Shown here piece after piece: positions 52,061 through 62,024 of a DNA stretch of 64,000 bases; position 1 is the stretch's first letter; the number at the start of each line of letters is the position of its first letter. This stretch comes from Montifringilla adamsi (lineage: Eukaryota; Chordata; Aves; Passeriformes; Passeridae). The stretch is from positions 5,890,001-5,954,000 of the forward strand of contig JAGGNK010003335.1 in the NCBI GenBank assembly GCA_017590115.1, read 5' to 3'. The notes under the pieces are model-generated. The model had not been told where the DNA came from. It saw only the letters and a list, made by a program, of their open reading frames with translations, and did not search any database. Both the position numbers and the translations under genes were made by a program.

Positions 52061-53939
52061 CTGACATTATTGTGACAGTATCATCTGCTGTGATGCATCC
52101 ACAAACTTTGCTGTGACCAAACCATCCCCTGGGGCAACTTTCTGCAGTAACTGCCAACCTGATAGACTCACTACAAGTCCTTAAAATAAATTAGTATCCA
52201 AAAAGAGCATCTGTTTAGGTAACTCCTCAAACTAAACCCACTGTTAAAGAATTTCAAATATTTCAAATTCATATAAATTCCCTTTGAATTTAAAATTATT
52301 CTTATAAGCTGCCCTTATTATCATTAGTGAAGAACAGAATTTTAAAAAATATTTCTATTTTTAAAAAGTTTTTCTTCCTTCTGTGACAGAGGATGTGCAC
52401 CACAGCAGAGCAAGCAAGGAACAACTGCTCATCTTAAGTGCTTGTAGTACTTGAGTGAGTCAAATTTTTACTCTGCTAGAGAAGACACACATGCAAACCA
52501 TCATTCCGTGACCTCAAACATCACTTACCCAACTCAAAAGGTTTCAGTCCTGGTATGACTTCACAAGCAAAAGGCTCATAATGTGATTTTCTCCTCTAAG
52601 GTGACCTCACGAAGAACATTTTCAGAGAACAGCTACATGGGCAATTCAGCCAAGGATTGATTTAACACGTGCAGTCCAGCCCAGGGGTCATTAGGCCTAA
52701 TTACCTAATGAACATCCCACATCTGTGGGACAGGTATTGTCATAGCACAGCTAAACCTTCAAGTATTTTAAAATGTGCTGACTGCAAAACAACCTGGTTT
52801 GCTAACTGAGCTAAACCAGGCCTTTGCCTTCTGTGAGCTTTTCAGAGAGAGCTGTCAATCGTGCCATTACCTGTGTGCATTCCTCCTCCAGAAGTTATTG
52901 GGTTTGTTGTAAGGAACAGCTTAGAAGCTGTAAAGATTAATAACTATCTCTTCTTAGAGACAGCCTATCCACAAGGACAATTTGAAGGAAGCAGGGAAAG
53001 GAAATGCAAGATTATTCCTCAAACATATAGTCCTAAAGAAGACACTGTCAGCTGTTCAGAAAGCTCAAAGAACACATTTACATTGGTTTTATTCCACCAG
53101 CTGAACTGTGCTCCAAGAGCTTTGGAAGACAGCCAACAGGGATGAAGTTCATATCTATGAACTCCAGAAAGTAACAGAATATGCCTTATTTCTACTAATT
53201 TAGACTGATGTTAATTGTCTGTATTTTTTAACAGTATTGTAGCTATTGTAGTGAGGAAAGTGGCTGAAAGTGTAACATTTGTCTCTAATTCACTGGGTGG
53301 GTTGAAGAGAAAATGAAATTTCTCACATGGGTATCTGTACTTGTGCAGTCAGGTTACTCACTGTGGATCCTGTGTAAGCCTGTGGGACCAAGCTGAAAGG
53401 AACAAAAGCTTCTGCCAAGGGTGAACGTACTATTTCATACCGTCAAAATCACTACACTTTATAATCAGTAACATTTTTTAAGGACAAAGTTACTGAATTT
53501 CTTGGGTGCAAAAACATTAGCCACCTCCTCGAATTCCAATATTTAAACATCCTAAAGGAGCTTTGAGAAGTAACCCTTCCCTTTAGATCTTGACCACAAC
53601 AGTGTTACACTTCAAAGTAGGTATGTTCAGGTAAGAATTTCAAATATCTTCCACAAGAATTACAGACTAAATAACTTAAGCTAAACAAATCTTGTAAAAG
53701 AATGTATTAATTCCCACAGCTTAAAATATTTAATTTAAGCCTTGCTATCTACCCTACACAGCATTTAACAGATGCACATAACAGACCTTCACACATCCAG
53801 TATGGACAACAGAGAATTGGAAATTGGAGAATTGAAACCATTTTGAAATGGTTTCCAATTCCAAGCATAAGCAAGTTTTTTATCATAAGTTACTGTATAA
53901 AAGCAGTGAAATAGTTAAGGTAAGAAACACAGGCTTATT
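52061..53939. other. Sequence between the orphan CpG island and the KCT2 3' UTR
   Basis: AT-rich unique sequence. It may include a longer KCT2 3' UTR if the distal poly(A) signal is not used. Nothing else recognised apart from the palindrome at 53.81-53.87 kb. Confidence 0.5.
53813..53865. repeat. Compound palindrome (hairpin)
   Basis: GAAACCATTT and AAATGGTTTC at 53834-53855 form a perfect 10-bp stem with a 2-base loop. A further GAATTGGAAA/TTTCCAATTC pairing (53814-53823 with 53852-53861) competes or nests around it. It lies just beyond the most distal candidate poly(A) signal of KCT2. Confidence 0.7.
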
Positions 53940-55393
53940 ATTGTCATTTATTTTAAAAACCTTGTTCAAAATATTAAGTGATACAAGTCCAAATACAATA
54001 AAAATTACTGCAAGAAAAGAGTTTTGGGATATTTTGTTTGTGCTTTACTTCCTGTGGTTATGAAAAGAATGCATTTAACAGTAGGATATAGAACTTTTAG
54101 CATTTCATTCCTAAAACAGTATCATGCCTTCAGACTCCTCATGCCAACAGGCGTGAAATTGATTTGTTTCCAAATGTTACATAACTACTTGAATACCAAG
54201 TCATTAATTATGGGGTTCTGATTCACCATTATTTACAAACGTATCAGTCTGAAAACTAAATCACAAATAGAATGTACAGAAAACTAAAATTTTATATTTT
54301 ACAACTCATGAAAACATAAATAATGGAAGTACAAAAGACAAAATTAAAAAAAAAACAAAACAAACAACCCCCAAAAAATCTACTGTAGCATTAACTTGAT
54401 TTACACTAATGCATAAATGTTTGTCAAAAATGAGATTGCACTGTCCACTGACTGGCGGCCCCCACACCCTTACTTCCACCTGTCTGTTACCTAGGTCAGA
54501 AAAAGTACCAAATAAATTATTCTTACAGTTTTCCCCATTTATAATATAACAAATCACATAGCCATTTCCCAATTGTCTTAAAATTCAACAGAAAGCTTTG
54601 ATGTATTGAAAGTCTGTCAGCTATCTAAATTTTAGTAAAATTATTCCACAAGGCTTGTTTTCCACTCATTAATTACAAAGACAATGAAGTCATAAATAGC
54701 ATCAGAGAAAAAAAAAGGACAGTCAAGAAGCTGCATACCTTCACAAACACCTTACACATGTAAGGAAATATATGGTACAGAACTTCTGAAATAAAACAGG
54801 TTAGACATAATTGTTTTAAAATTATTTACGGCATGAACACGTACATAAATTATTAAATTGCCATTCTAGCTATTTTGCCAAAATAGGATCAAATTATGCA
54901 ACAAGAAAACAGAATCAGAAAAAATAAGATTAAAGACTTGCAGCATCAAAATTTAAGCACAGAAAAAAGTAATTATATTTTAAGTTTGCAATATAGTGGA
55001 ATTTATGAGCCATGTAAGTGATTAGTAAAGAGATCATTAATTTGATTTAGTGATGCCAAAGTCATTAATTTATTAGACCTAGAATATTTTATGCTTACTT
55101 TTTTGTAGCATGACTATTAAGACTGCTCCAGACAGAAGGGAATGATGCTTAATGAATGGAAAGAGCACTAATTTATTAAATACTCTATCTTTACAGTTGA
55201 TATAAAACCCGACCAAAGTAGCAAACAGATGGATCATGCCCTTGATCTTCCACGAGACTGAATCTCCAAAACATCCAGGTCAAATAGAGTACATCTCATT
55301 TCCGTACAAGCAGCTTATTTAGAATACCTGAATATCATTACATGACTGGCAGGCAAAGAGTGATAAGTTCAGCACACTCAAGTCACAGTGCTT
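53940..55393 (-). other. KCT2: Probable KCT2 3' untranslated region
   Basis: AT-rich sequence follows the KCT2 stop with no other gene in it. Minus-strand AATAAA hexamers (plus-strand TTTATT) occur at 55172-55177, 55069-55074 and 53947-53952, so the message could end at about 55.15, 55.05 or 53.93 kb. The boundary given uses the most distal hexamer and is a guess. Confidence 0.4.
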
Positions 55394-55525
55394 TCAGAAC
55401 ACATAGTCATTGGTTATTTTCAGGGAAGGCATCGCTTCGTTAACGTTCTGATCTAAACGATGATATTCCACTGTCCTGGAGCACAGGCCATCCCTCCATC
55501 TTCGGCTCTGCACCAGTAAGAAGAT
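55394..55525 (-). CDS. KCT2: KCT2 coding exon 3 (cytoplasmic tail)
   Basis: This exon follows the acceptor ttactctttcag. It encodes residues 226-268 and a TGA stop (plus-strand tca at 55394-55396). It contains [18 protein letters not shown], then the YHRL sorting-type motif, and ends LKITNDYVF. The exon is short, but residue by residue it matches the conserved KCT2 tail as I remember it. Confidence 0.95.
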   Translation of the reverse strand: MFLLVQSRRWRDGLCSRTVEYHRLDQNVNEAMPSLKITNDYVF

Positions 55526-58500
55526 CTGAAAGAGTAACAGGACAACTTATAGATGCTGTGCAGAAACATTCTGGGTTTGAGAGACAGCTTCACAGTGGTA
55601 CTGACACCATGGTTTCACCCCCCATGCTGGCAAGGGCATTACTGCAGCAAAGCCAATACATTTTTAAATTATTTGAACTGCTCTCAGATAAATTTTCAAA
55701 ATGCAACAGTCCTCAACATCTTCCCCTATAACGAGTTGGCAATGCACATTACAGATAGGCCACTGCACAGTAAATAAGGTTTTGGGTTTTCAGCTGCTTT
55801 CTTTTCAGAGTCCTGCAAATCCTCACCCAGAACAGTATTCTCCCCCAAAGATAAACACTAAACTTTCCTCATATCTAAAAAGTAATCTATGGTTTAATAC
55901 AAATTTGTGCATGCACCTCTGTTGTGTCTGGTTGGGCTGAAGTTAACTTTTAATGCTAGCAATATATTTTGGAATAACAACAATCAGACTGTTTTTGAGA
56001 CATGGAGAATTAGTTTGTACTGAAGAAACATTTACCTGAAAATAGTAACTTAGTAGCTTCTCTCTGTAAAACTGGAAGCAGCACTAAACATTTTCTAAAA
56101 GTTTGTAGCTACACCCTCAGAATGTCCATGATATAAAGACCATATTAAAGTGACTATTAGAAAGATTATCACAATCATAACAAGAACATTCCCACGCCAT
56201 TTGCAGTAAAACCTCCCTTAACTTCTTGTTTTCCTGTGCAGAAAAAAATTAGTTAATCATTCACCCCCACTTGACTTGGCTCAGGTCCCCTTTATAGAAT
56301 TCATGTTGTGCACTGCCAGTGTTCATTACTGTACTGATTGATTACTGATGTTACCAATTAACTCATTTTCTTATTGCAAATATTTGATTCAAGTTCGTTT
56401 TCATTGTGCAGATAAAAATGACACTAATGATCCGCATATTAGTATTATCACAAGACTAAGAAGTCAAAGATTTCATTCTTCAAAAAGCTAAGTTCCTCTT
56501 CTTAAAAACATGTACAAGGGAATGCAACTTTATTTTAAACACTCCAGCTGTTTCTCTTAACCTTTTAGAGCACACGTACCTTCCTCTTATTGTGATAGGT
56601 GACATAAACAACAGCTACTAAGAAGGCAACTACAACCAGATGAAAAAAGAAATGGCTGTCTTCCTCTTCATCCAACCCTGAGACAGAAACAGCTTTTATC
56701 TTCTCATCAAGGGTCTTGATCTCCTCGTTGTAATTACTGATGGTGTCAGAGTTGTCGTCTTCTGACATCTCTAGAAGGTCTGGATTGTATCTGGAATTTG
56801 GTGTCATTTCGTAAGCATAATCATCTCCATCTGACTCCATAGTTTCTTTGATGATGGGTGGGGAACTATTTAGTGTGTCTTTCAGATCTGTTAGAAGATC
56901 TTCTTCCTCAATTTTAGTATCTTCAGAAGCATCAACATCCACCTGTGATACTGGACTAGCAGGGACATCAGGTGACAAAGAGTCACCGTTTGCTGTAGGT
57001 GGCTTCCCGGCAGTCACCAAATTGATTTTGGCCTCCTTTCCTGCTGAGGTTAAACTCTGCAAGGTGTCTGTCAAATTTTGGGATCTACTCAGTGTTTCAT
57101 TCTCACTTGTAGAAGAAATATTTTTTGTAAGCATATCCTCTTTCACAGAACCTGAGAAAAGGATGAGAAACAATCAGCACTATGCACAAGGCACTAACTT
57201 CTCTGACAGAAAACTATTGCCACAAATTTTCTTCATAGACAAAAAATCATATGAAGAACACAGGATATGTCATACTGCAAACTTTTTAGCATTCATATGC
57301 AGAAATATATACTCCTGCACTTCGGCAACTTCCAAAGAAAAGTCCTGAGTGGGACAGGAACTAAAGTTTGGAAGCACATGCCTTCCAGATTAGTGTGGCA
57401 AAGTGTCCCTGAAAAACTCAGCACGCCTGTTTTCCAGACATAAGAACTTCAAAGAGATGTCATCCTTCCCTCTGTGGATTCATGACATCTTGTACAATCA
57501 TACATGATTAGCATTTTCTCCACCATCAAATTCTTCCTCCCACAGAATGAGCTGAGGTCTACAAAGGAGGATGTTCTCAGGAAAGCTTTTCCTGCAGTTA
57601 AGAGTTTCATCTTTCAGCATTGCATGTTTTACCAACAAAAATGAGAAGACACTGTGAAGTCCTGTTCAGTCAGGACACAAGACAGCAGCATCTCTTCCCA
57701 GGCACTAATTTTTATTGAATTTGTAGACACTGAAAGAGATTTTCAATCTTATATTACCTCAAATGAAACGACTGAACCACGAGTTAAAAACAAATGCTGC
57801 TCATGCTCCTGGAGGAAAGCCTTTTGTTGGCAGCAGTTATTGTAATGAAGTAAGTCAGAAATAGCACAGTAACAATGCACCCTCAGGCAAATTCAGCATC
57901 TCTCCAGTGCTGGGAGAGATGGCCCTTTTCTTTATCCAAAGGACAGTAAAAAAAAATATGCAGAGAGTTTAATAGCCAATTTTTTTAAGCCTAAATATGA
58001 GCAAACTATTCATGTTTGCAGCACATCACTACCAGATTCAAATCCAGCAGCACCTTAAAAAATGTAGAACAAATTTTAGACTTTCAGCCTGCATTTTCAC
58101 TTAAAATGGGAAACCATACTTGTATTTTGGCACGCCAAACTAATTTTTCATTTCACAAAAGCAACAATACTTTCATTAAACATTTTCAAGGCTCACAGGA
58201 AAGTTACAGACTCTAGAAATGAAGCATTCAAGCAACTTCTCGTGTCAGGTTACTTGTAAGTAAAATATTACAGAGGGGACACTGAATCATGTTATTCATG
58301 GAACTTGTATATTTGCTGAGGTTCAGTTACAACAGAGCTCTTGTTTACACGGCACACTTCTGCAGTATGAATTACTCTTTAACCAAAGGTAAAACACAGA
58401 AGACTCATCTCACGTGAAGCAGACACCACGGTGCCTCTCTGCTGAAATGCAAAGTCAACCATTTCACATCTAACACACTTTTTGTCGCTCAAAAAACTAC

Positions 58501-60033
58501 TCATCTGAATTATCACACCAACATTAACTTGTTCAGTTCTTACCCAGGGCAAGTTTAGGGAATTCTGCTCTCTCCTCAGGTTTAAGCCAGCTAGTTGCAT
58601 ATGCAGAGATAAATATGAGGAAAGGCAGTTGCAAGATAATCTCATATTCATAGCTAGCTGGCTATTGTGAGTGAGGTCAACTTCCTGCTACCCTCCCCAA
58701 ACACACAAAAACTATTACAGAGTAAGAGCTAAACTGTTTGAAATACAAACAAGCACATTTTGCCTGTAAAACTATACTGCATCTGGCCTTACACTTCAAG
58801 TTATTCTTGAATTAATTTTAACACTGAAGTTTTAGAAGGATATATGCTTAAATGCAAGGGACTCCCAGTGGCTATTGCTGCACCTTCAGACTGAGAAAGA
58901 GCAATTTCCTATTATTCCTAAAATATGCCTGTGTTTTTGTTTTAATAGCAGCTGGAAGTTTAGCAGCTAAACCACAACTGATTTATGATATTTACCCAAC
59001 ACTATTTGGCATTATAAACGGTGGTTGCACTGTTTACGATTACACAACACTGTCAGATGATTTTAGATCCAGAGATGCCTCAGCTTCAGAAACAGATACT
59101 AATGTTCAATCACGGTGACAGAGTTAGCAACACAAACGCTGCACATAAAAAACACATCATGGTTAAAACTCACTCCCAGGAAAACTGCTTTCAGAGAGCA
59201 AGTTGTTTCACGACTCCTGAAGTTAAAAACTCCAGTTCCTACAGATTTCTGCCCCAAATTCTTACTGCCTACCCATTAAAGCAGGTAAGAGGCAACACAA
59301 ATACAGCTGGTGTGGAGATACTGACTGACAAGCACGCAAGGAACTGATGGATCAAACAGTTTCCTTTTTTTTTTTCCTTCACTAATTCCTTTCTCTTCAC
59401 TGCCCAGCCGTACTCCATCCAAAACAAAGAGAAACTCACTGCCCCTGAAACACATGTTCCTTACCAGCCTTTCGTTACAGCCGTCTGTAGTTTTAAGGGG
59501 GATTAAGAAAACACTTAACTAGGAGTTAACTGGCAGAATAACATAAGCTTAATTTCTAGAGGAGGGGAGACTAAAACTAAAACCAGGCACGCAGCCGGAG
59601 TATTTAGAAAAAGAATCCCAAGTGTGATGAATGAAGTAACCAGCCAAACTGCTCTTCACAGCACCAAAAGCTCTGCACACCTGGCAGGCGGCCTCCCGCC
59701 CCCCGCCGGGGCGCTGCCCTTCCCCTGCGCACACCCCAGCCCCCACAGAGCAGAGGCCGAGGCCAGGCCCGGGGCCGTACCGGTCACCTCAAGGCACGAC
59801 CCGCGCCGGCCGAGGCCGCACAGCGCGCCAGGCCCAACGGAGGAGACCGGTGACAGAGACTGGCGGGGCGACCGCGCTACGCCCACAGCCCGCAGCCAGC
59901 CCCCCCCCCGCCCGGCTCCGCGGCGCTCACCGAGGGATTCCTCGCCGCGGGCAGCCAGGGCACAGCCGCAGAGCAGCAGCAAGCACAAGGCGCGGCCCAC
60001 CGCCTCCCGCCGCTCGCCGCCGGCCGCCGCCAT
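55394..60033 (-). CDS. KCT2: KCT2 / C5orf15, keratinocyte-associated transmembrane protein 2 (three coding exons, complete)
   Basis: The joined coding exons are 60033-59931, 57151-56580 and 55525-55394 on the minus strand (103, 572 and 132 bp), giving 268 residues; from memory the human protein is about 265. Introns begin GTGAGC and GTACGT, and both end in pyrimidine-rich tracts plus AG. Residues 1-30 form a signal peptide with a Leu/Cys-rich core. Residues 31-200 are an acidic, Ser/Thr-rich lumenal stretch with NIS, NET and NLT sequons near its start. Residues 202-220 are one hydrophobic transmembrane helix, followed by HNKRK as stop-transfer. The 48-residue cytoplasmic tail carries YHRL at 246-249 and ends in NDYVF. 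The helix and tail match the KCT2 family as I remember it. Its molecular role is poorly known; the tail suggests trafficking through the Golgi or endosomes (inference). The start was chosen for its TISU/Kozak context. VDAC1 lies upstream on the same strand. Confidence 0.95.
55526..56579 (-). other. KCT2: KCT2 intron 2
   Basis: A 1,054-bp intron bounded by GTACGT and CAG. It is AT-rich. I see no other exon, RNA gene or recognisable repeat in it. Confidence 0.9.
56580..57151 (-). CDS. KCT2: KCT2 coding exon 2 (lumenal domain and transmembrane helix)
   Basis: This 572-bp exon encodes residues 35-225. It joins exon 1 in phase (G|GT = Gly) and ends in phase 0 after Lys225 at donor GTACGT (plus-strand 56574-56579). 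It carries the N-glycosylation sequons, an acidic Asp/Glu-rich stretch, the EEEDSH segment just before the membrane, and the hydrophobic helix at residues 202-220. The acceptor is preceded by a C/T-rich tract. Confidence 0.95.
57152..59930 (-). other. KCT2: KCT2 intron 1
   Basis: A 2,779-bp intron bounded by GTGAGC and CAG. The end nearest exon 1 is part of the CpG island; the rest is AT-rich with a T tract near 59366. Several short open frames inside it show no family resemblance. Confidence 0.9.
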
Positions 60034-60160
60034 CTTGGCCCCCTCCGCGGACGTGGCGATGGCACCGCCCCTCTTGAGGCAGCCGCGCACGCGCACGGGC
60101 GGGAAGGCGCGGGGCGCGCGCAGGCGCTGAGGGCAGCGCGGCGGCGTCACAGAAACAGGG
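59655..60160 (-). promoter_or_regulatory. KCT2: KCT2 CpG-island promoter with NRF1, Sp1 and YY1/TISU motifs
   Basis: G+C and CpG rise sharply here compared with both flanks, spanning exon 1 and upstream sequence. An exact NRF1-type site (YGCGCAYGCGCR) lies at 60084-60095 and a GGGCGGG Sp1 box at 60097-60103. On the minus strand CAAGATGGCGGC at 60037-60026 fits YY1 and the TISU consensus SAASATGGCGGC, with the start codon inside it. There is no TATA box. Together these predict a housekeeping-type promoter with initiation within a few tens of bases above 60033. Confidence 0.8.
59931..60033 (-). CDS. KCT2: KCT2 coding exon 1 (signal peptide)
   Basis: This exon encodes residues 1-34 plus the first base of Gly35. 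It begins MAAAGG, has the hydrophobic run [13 protein letters not shown], and ends at donor GTGAGC (plus-strand gctcac, 59925-59930). The frame stays open upstream to another ATG at 60150, but that stretch lies in the promoter CpG island and the downstream ATG has far better context. Confidence 0.9.
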
Positions 60161-61084
60161 AACTGTGGAATGGTGGGAATGGAACTGTGGGGTCACGGGC
60201 TGCTGCAGTCACAGCAGCGAACACAGCGTGACCTGCTGGGCATGGAACCAGCGGGGCTGGGAGACCTTTCAGACCGTCCTGACCTACCCTCCACCAGCAC
60301 CGTAACCCCTAAACCCCATCGCCCAGCGCCCATCCCGGCGCCTGTGAAACCCCTGCAGGGCTGGTGACTGCACCGCCTGCCTGGGAGCCGCGGGGTCCAA
60401 TGCCCGGCCACCCCGAGAGAGAAAAGGTTTTTCCTTTATCTGATATATCTGAATATCTGATTTGACTGATCCAATCTCAGCTTTAAACCGGTTCTGGTTC
60501 CCTCAATGCTCGCGCCCGCCATGCTCCTGGGAGCTGAAGGGCTCCGCTTCTCCCAGCAGTGCTGGGTTAAATGTCCGATAGGAAATACTGAGGGATGGTG
60601 AGGGGGAAGCCAGCCTTGCCCAAGCTGTGGGCTGTGGCTGGGGTGGCCGTGCAGTGTGGCACTGTCACAATGGCATTGCCTCATCGGGCACATCCTGCAC
60701 CGCAGCTCTCGCCATCTGCAGCCACCCACGGCCGCGGCCTCCTCGGGAAAAATACAAATACTAATCAACAGCCACTGAAGGTGATCCAAGCTGTTCATTG
60801 CCCACGCTTACTCCTTTAGAGAGAGGTAATTCACTTACTGAATTCTGTAATAAAGGACAAATAAGTCACATTAGCTTGTTCTATCCATGAGATAAACACG
60901 TGTAACCTGCACTTGTCAGAGCTTAGACAGCACTAAGAACAGTGCCCACATCTGGAATTTAATTCTTCTAAGTATTTTTGGTTTGTGTGGCGCAAAACAT
61001 GCACCAAGATGTTGCCAGTCTTCTGCTGGAGCCACAAATGTAGATGAAATTGTTTTCACAATTAATATAAAGACAGAGTAAAAG
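60160..61084. other. Short spacer between VDAC1 3' end and KCT2 promoter
   Basis: About 0.9 kb separates the two tandem minus-strand genes. The part near KCT2 is still fairly GC-rich (island shore); the rest is unremarkable. No exon, RNA gene or repeat was recognised. Confidence 0.6.
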
Positions 61085-61932
61085 ATGACATTTCAGTATT
61101 TTATTCAAGTCAGGTTTGGGTTTTTTATCCATTTTTAGTAGTGTCAAGTACAGCATTTTGGGGTCTAGTTCCACACAAAATGGAAGACTCTCTAAAAATG
61201 TACCCATTTAGTTGCTAAAAAAAAGTGGTAATAAAAGAAAACTCCGTTGTAGAATTAGTGATGCAACTATGTGATTGCAGTTGCAAAGACTCTTCCCTGA
61301 TTATGTCCATTTTACAAGCTCTTTCATCAGTGCAAGGGGAAGGAACCACAACACAGGACAGGCAGCATTGGCTGAGTCACATCAAACCTCCTCCACAAGG
61401 ACTTGGACAAGGTAGACAACCTAAAGCATTCTGGAGACAGCAGTAGGTGTGGGATAACCAAGAAAGACAAACCATCAATGAAACACATGTCTAAAAAAAT
61501 AAATTTTAAAATCCCTTTTTCAGACAATTTTGCACATTCCCTCATTGACTGAAACCTTAGGTGTCAGAACATTTTGCTTACACTATGAACAGTACAATAT
61601 AGTGGTTTGCAATTCCCAGGTTTTACAGCACATTAACACATTCCTTGTGCCATCAATATATTAGTAGAGGTAATCAACACCTTCCTTCTTCTTATCATGT
61701 GGCAGCTGACAGATGTGATGAGCAGTTACATAAAGGAAAAAAGCTAGGATTTTTTATTTATGATTTTGTCTCCACTTCTTTAACATCATTTTTAAAGCTT
61801 AGCTGTCTTTAACCAGGACTAGCAGGACAGATACGTAGCAACACTTGCACCCCAGACAAAACATTGAAAGGTACACTATTTTCTGAAGGTAGCTATGCTG
61901 TATTTTCAGATTAGCAATTATGAAATCACTCC
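61085..61932 (-). other. VDAC1: VDAC1 3' untranslated region
   Basis: Sequence after the VDAC1 stop runs about 850 bases to a minus-strand AATAAA (plus-strand TTTATT, 61100-61105). A transcript end near 61080-61090 would fit. No other open frame here looks real. Confidence 0.55.
61100..61105 (-). terminator. Predicted VDAC1 polyadenylation signal AATAAA
   Basis: A canonical hexamer on the minus strand in the context cttgaataaaatactgaaat, about 830 bases after the stop codon. Another TTTATT lies near 61753, so a shorter isoform is possible. Confidence 0.5.
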
Positions 61933-62024
61933 TTATGCTTCAAATTCCAACCCTAGACCAAGTTTGTGACCCCCTGCATTGACATTCTTGCCATCCAACA
62001 AAGCTGACAACGTCAGTTTGATAC
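61933..62024 (-). CDS. VDAC1: VDAC1 last coding exon (about residues 254-283) with stop
   Basis: It follows acceptor cttttgcag, completes Gly254, and encodes [18 protein letters not shown] and then [11 protein letters not shown] before a TAA stop (plus-strand 61933-61935). The last strand of the barrel ends here. Human VDAC1 ends EFQA, from memory. Confidence 0.95.

Noticed and set aside
1..53900. Exons of FSTL4 or another neighbour in the long left interval
   Set aside because: I found no follistatin, EF-hand or immunoglobulin-type exon with splice sites in the open frames; short exons cannot be fully excluded without a database search.
60034..60150. In-frame N-terminal extension of KCT2 starting at 60150
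   Set aside because: It would run through the NRF1/Sp1 promoter motifs, and the ATG at 60033 has a TISU/Kozak context and a proper signal peptide directly after it.
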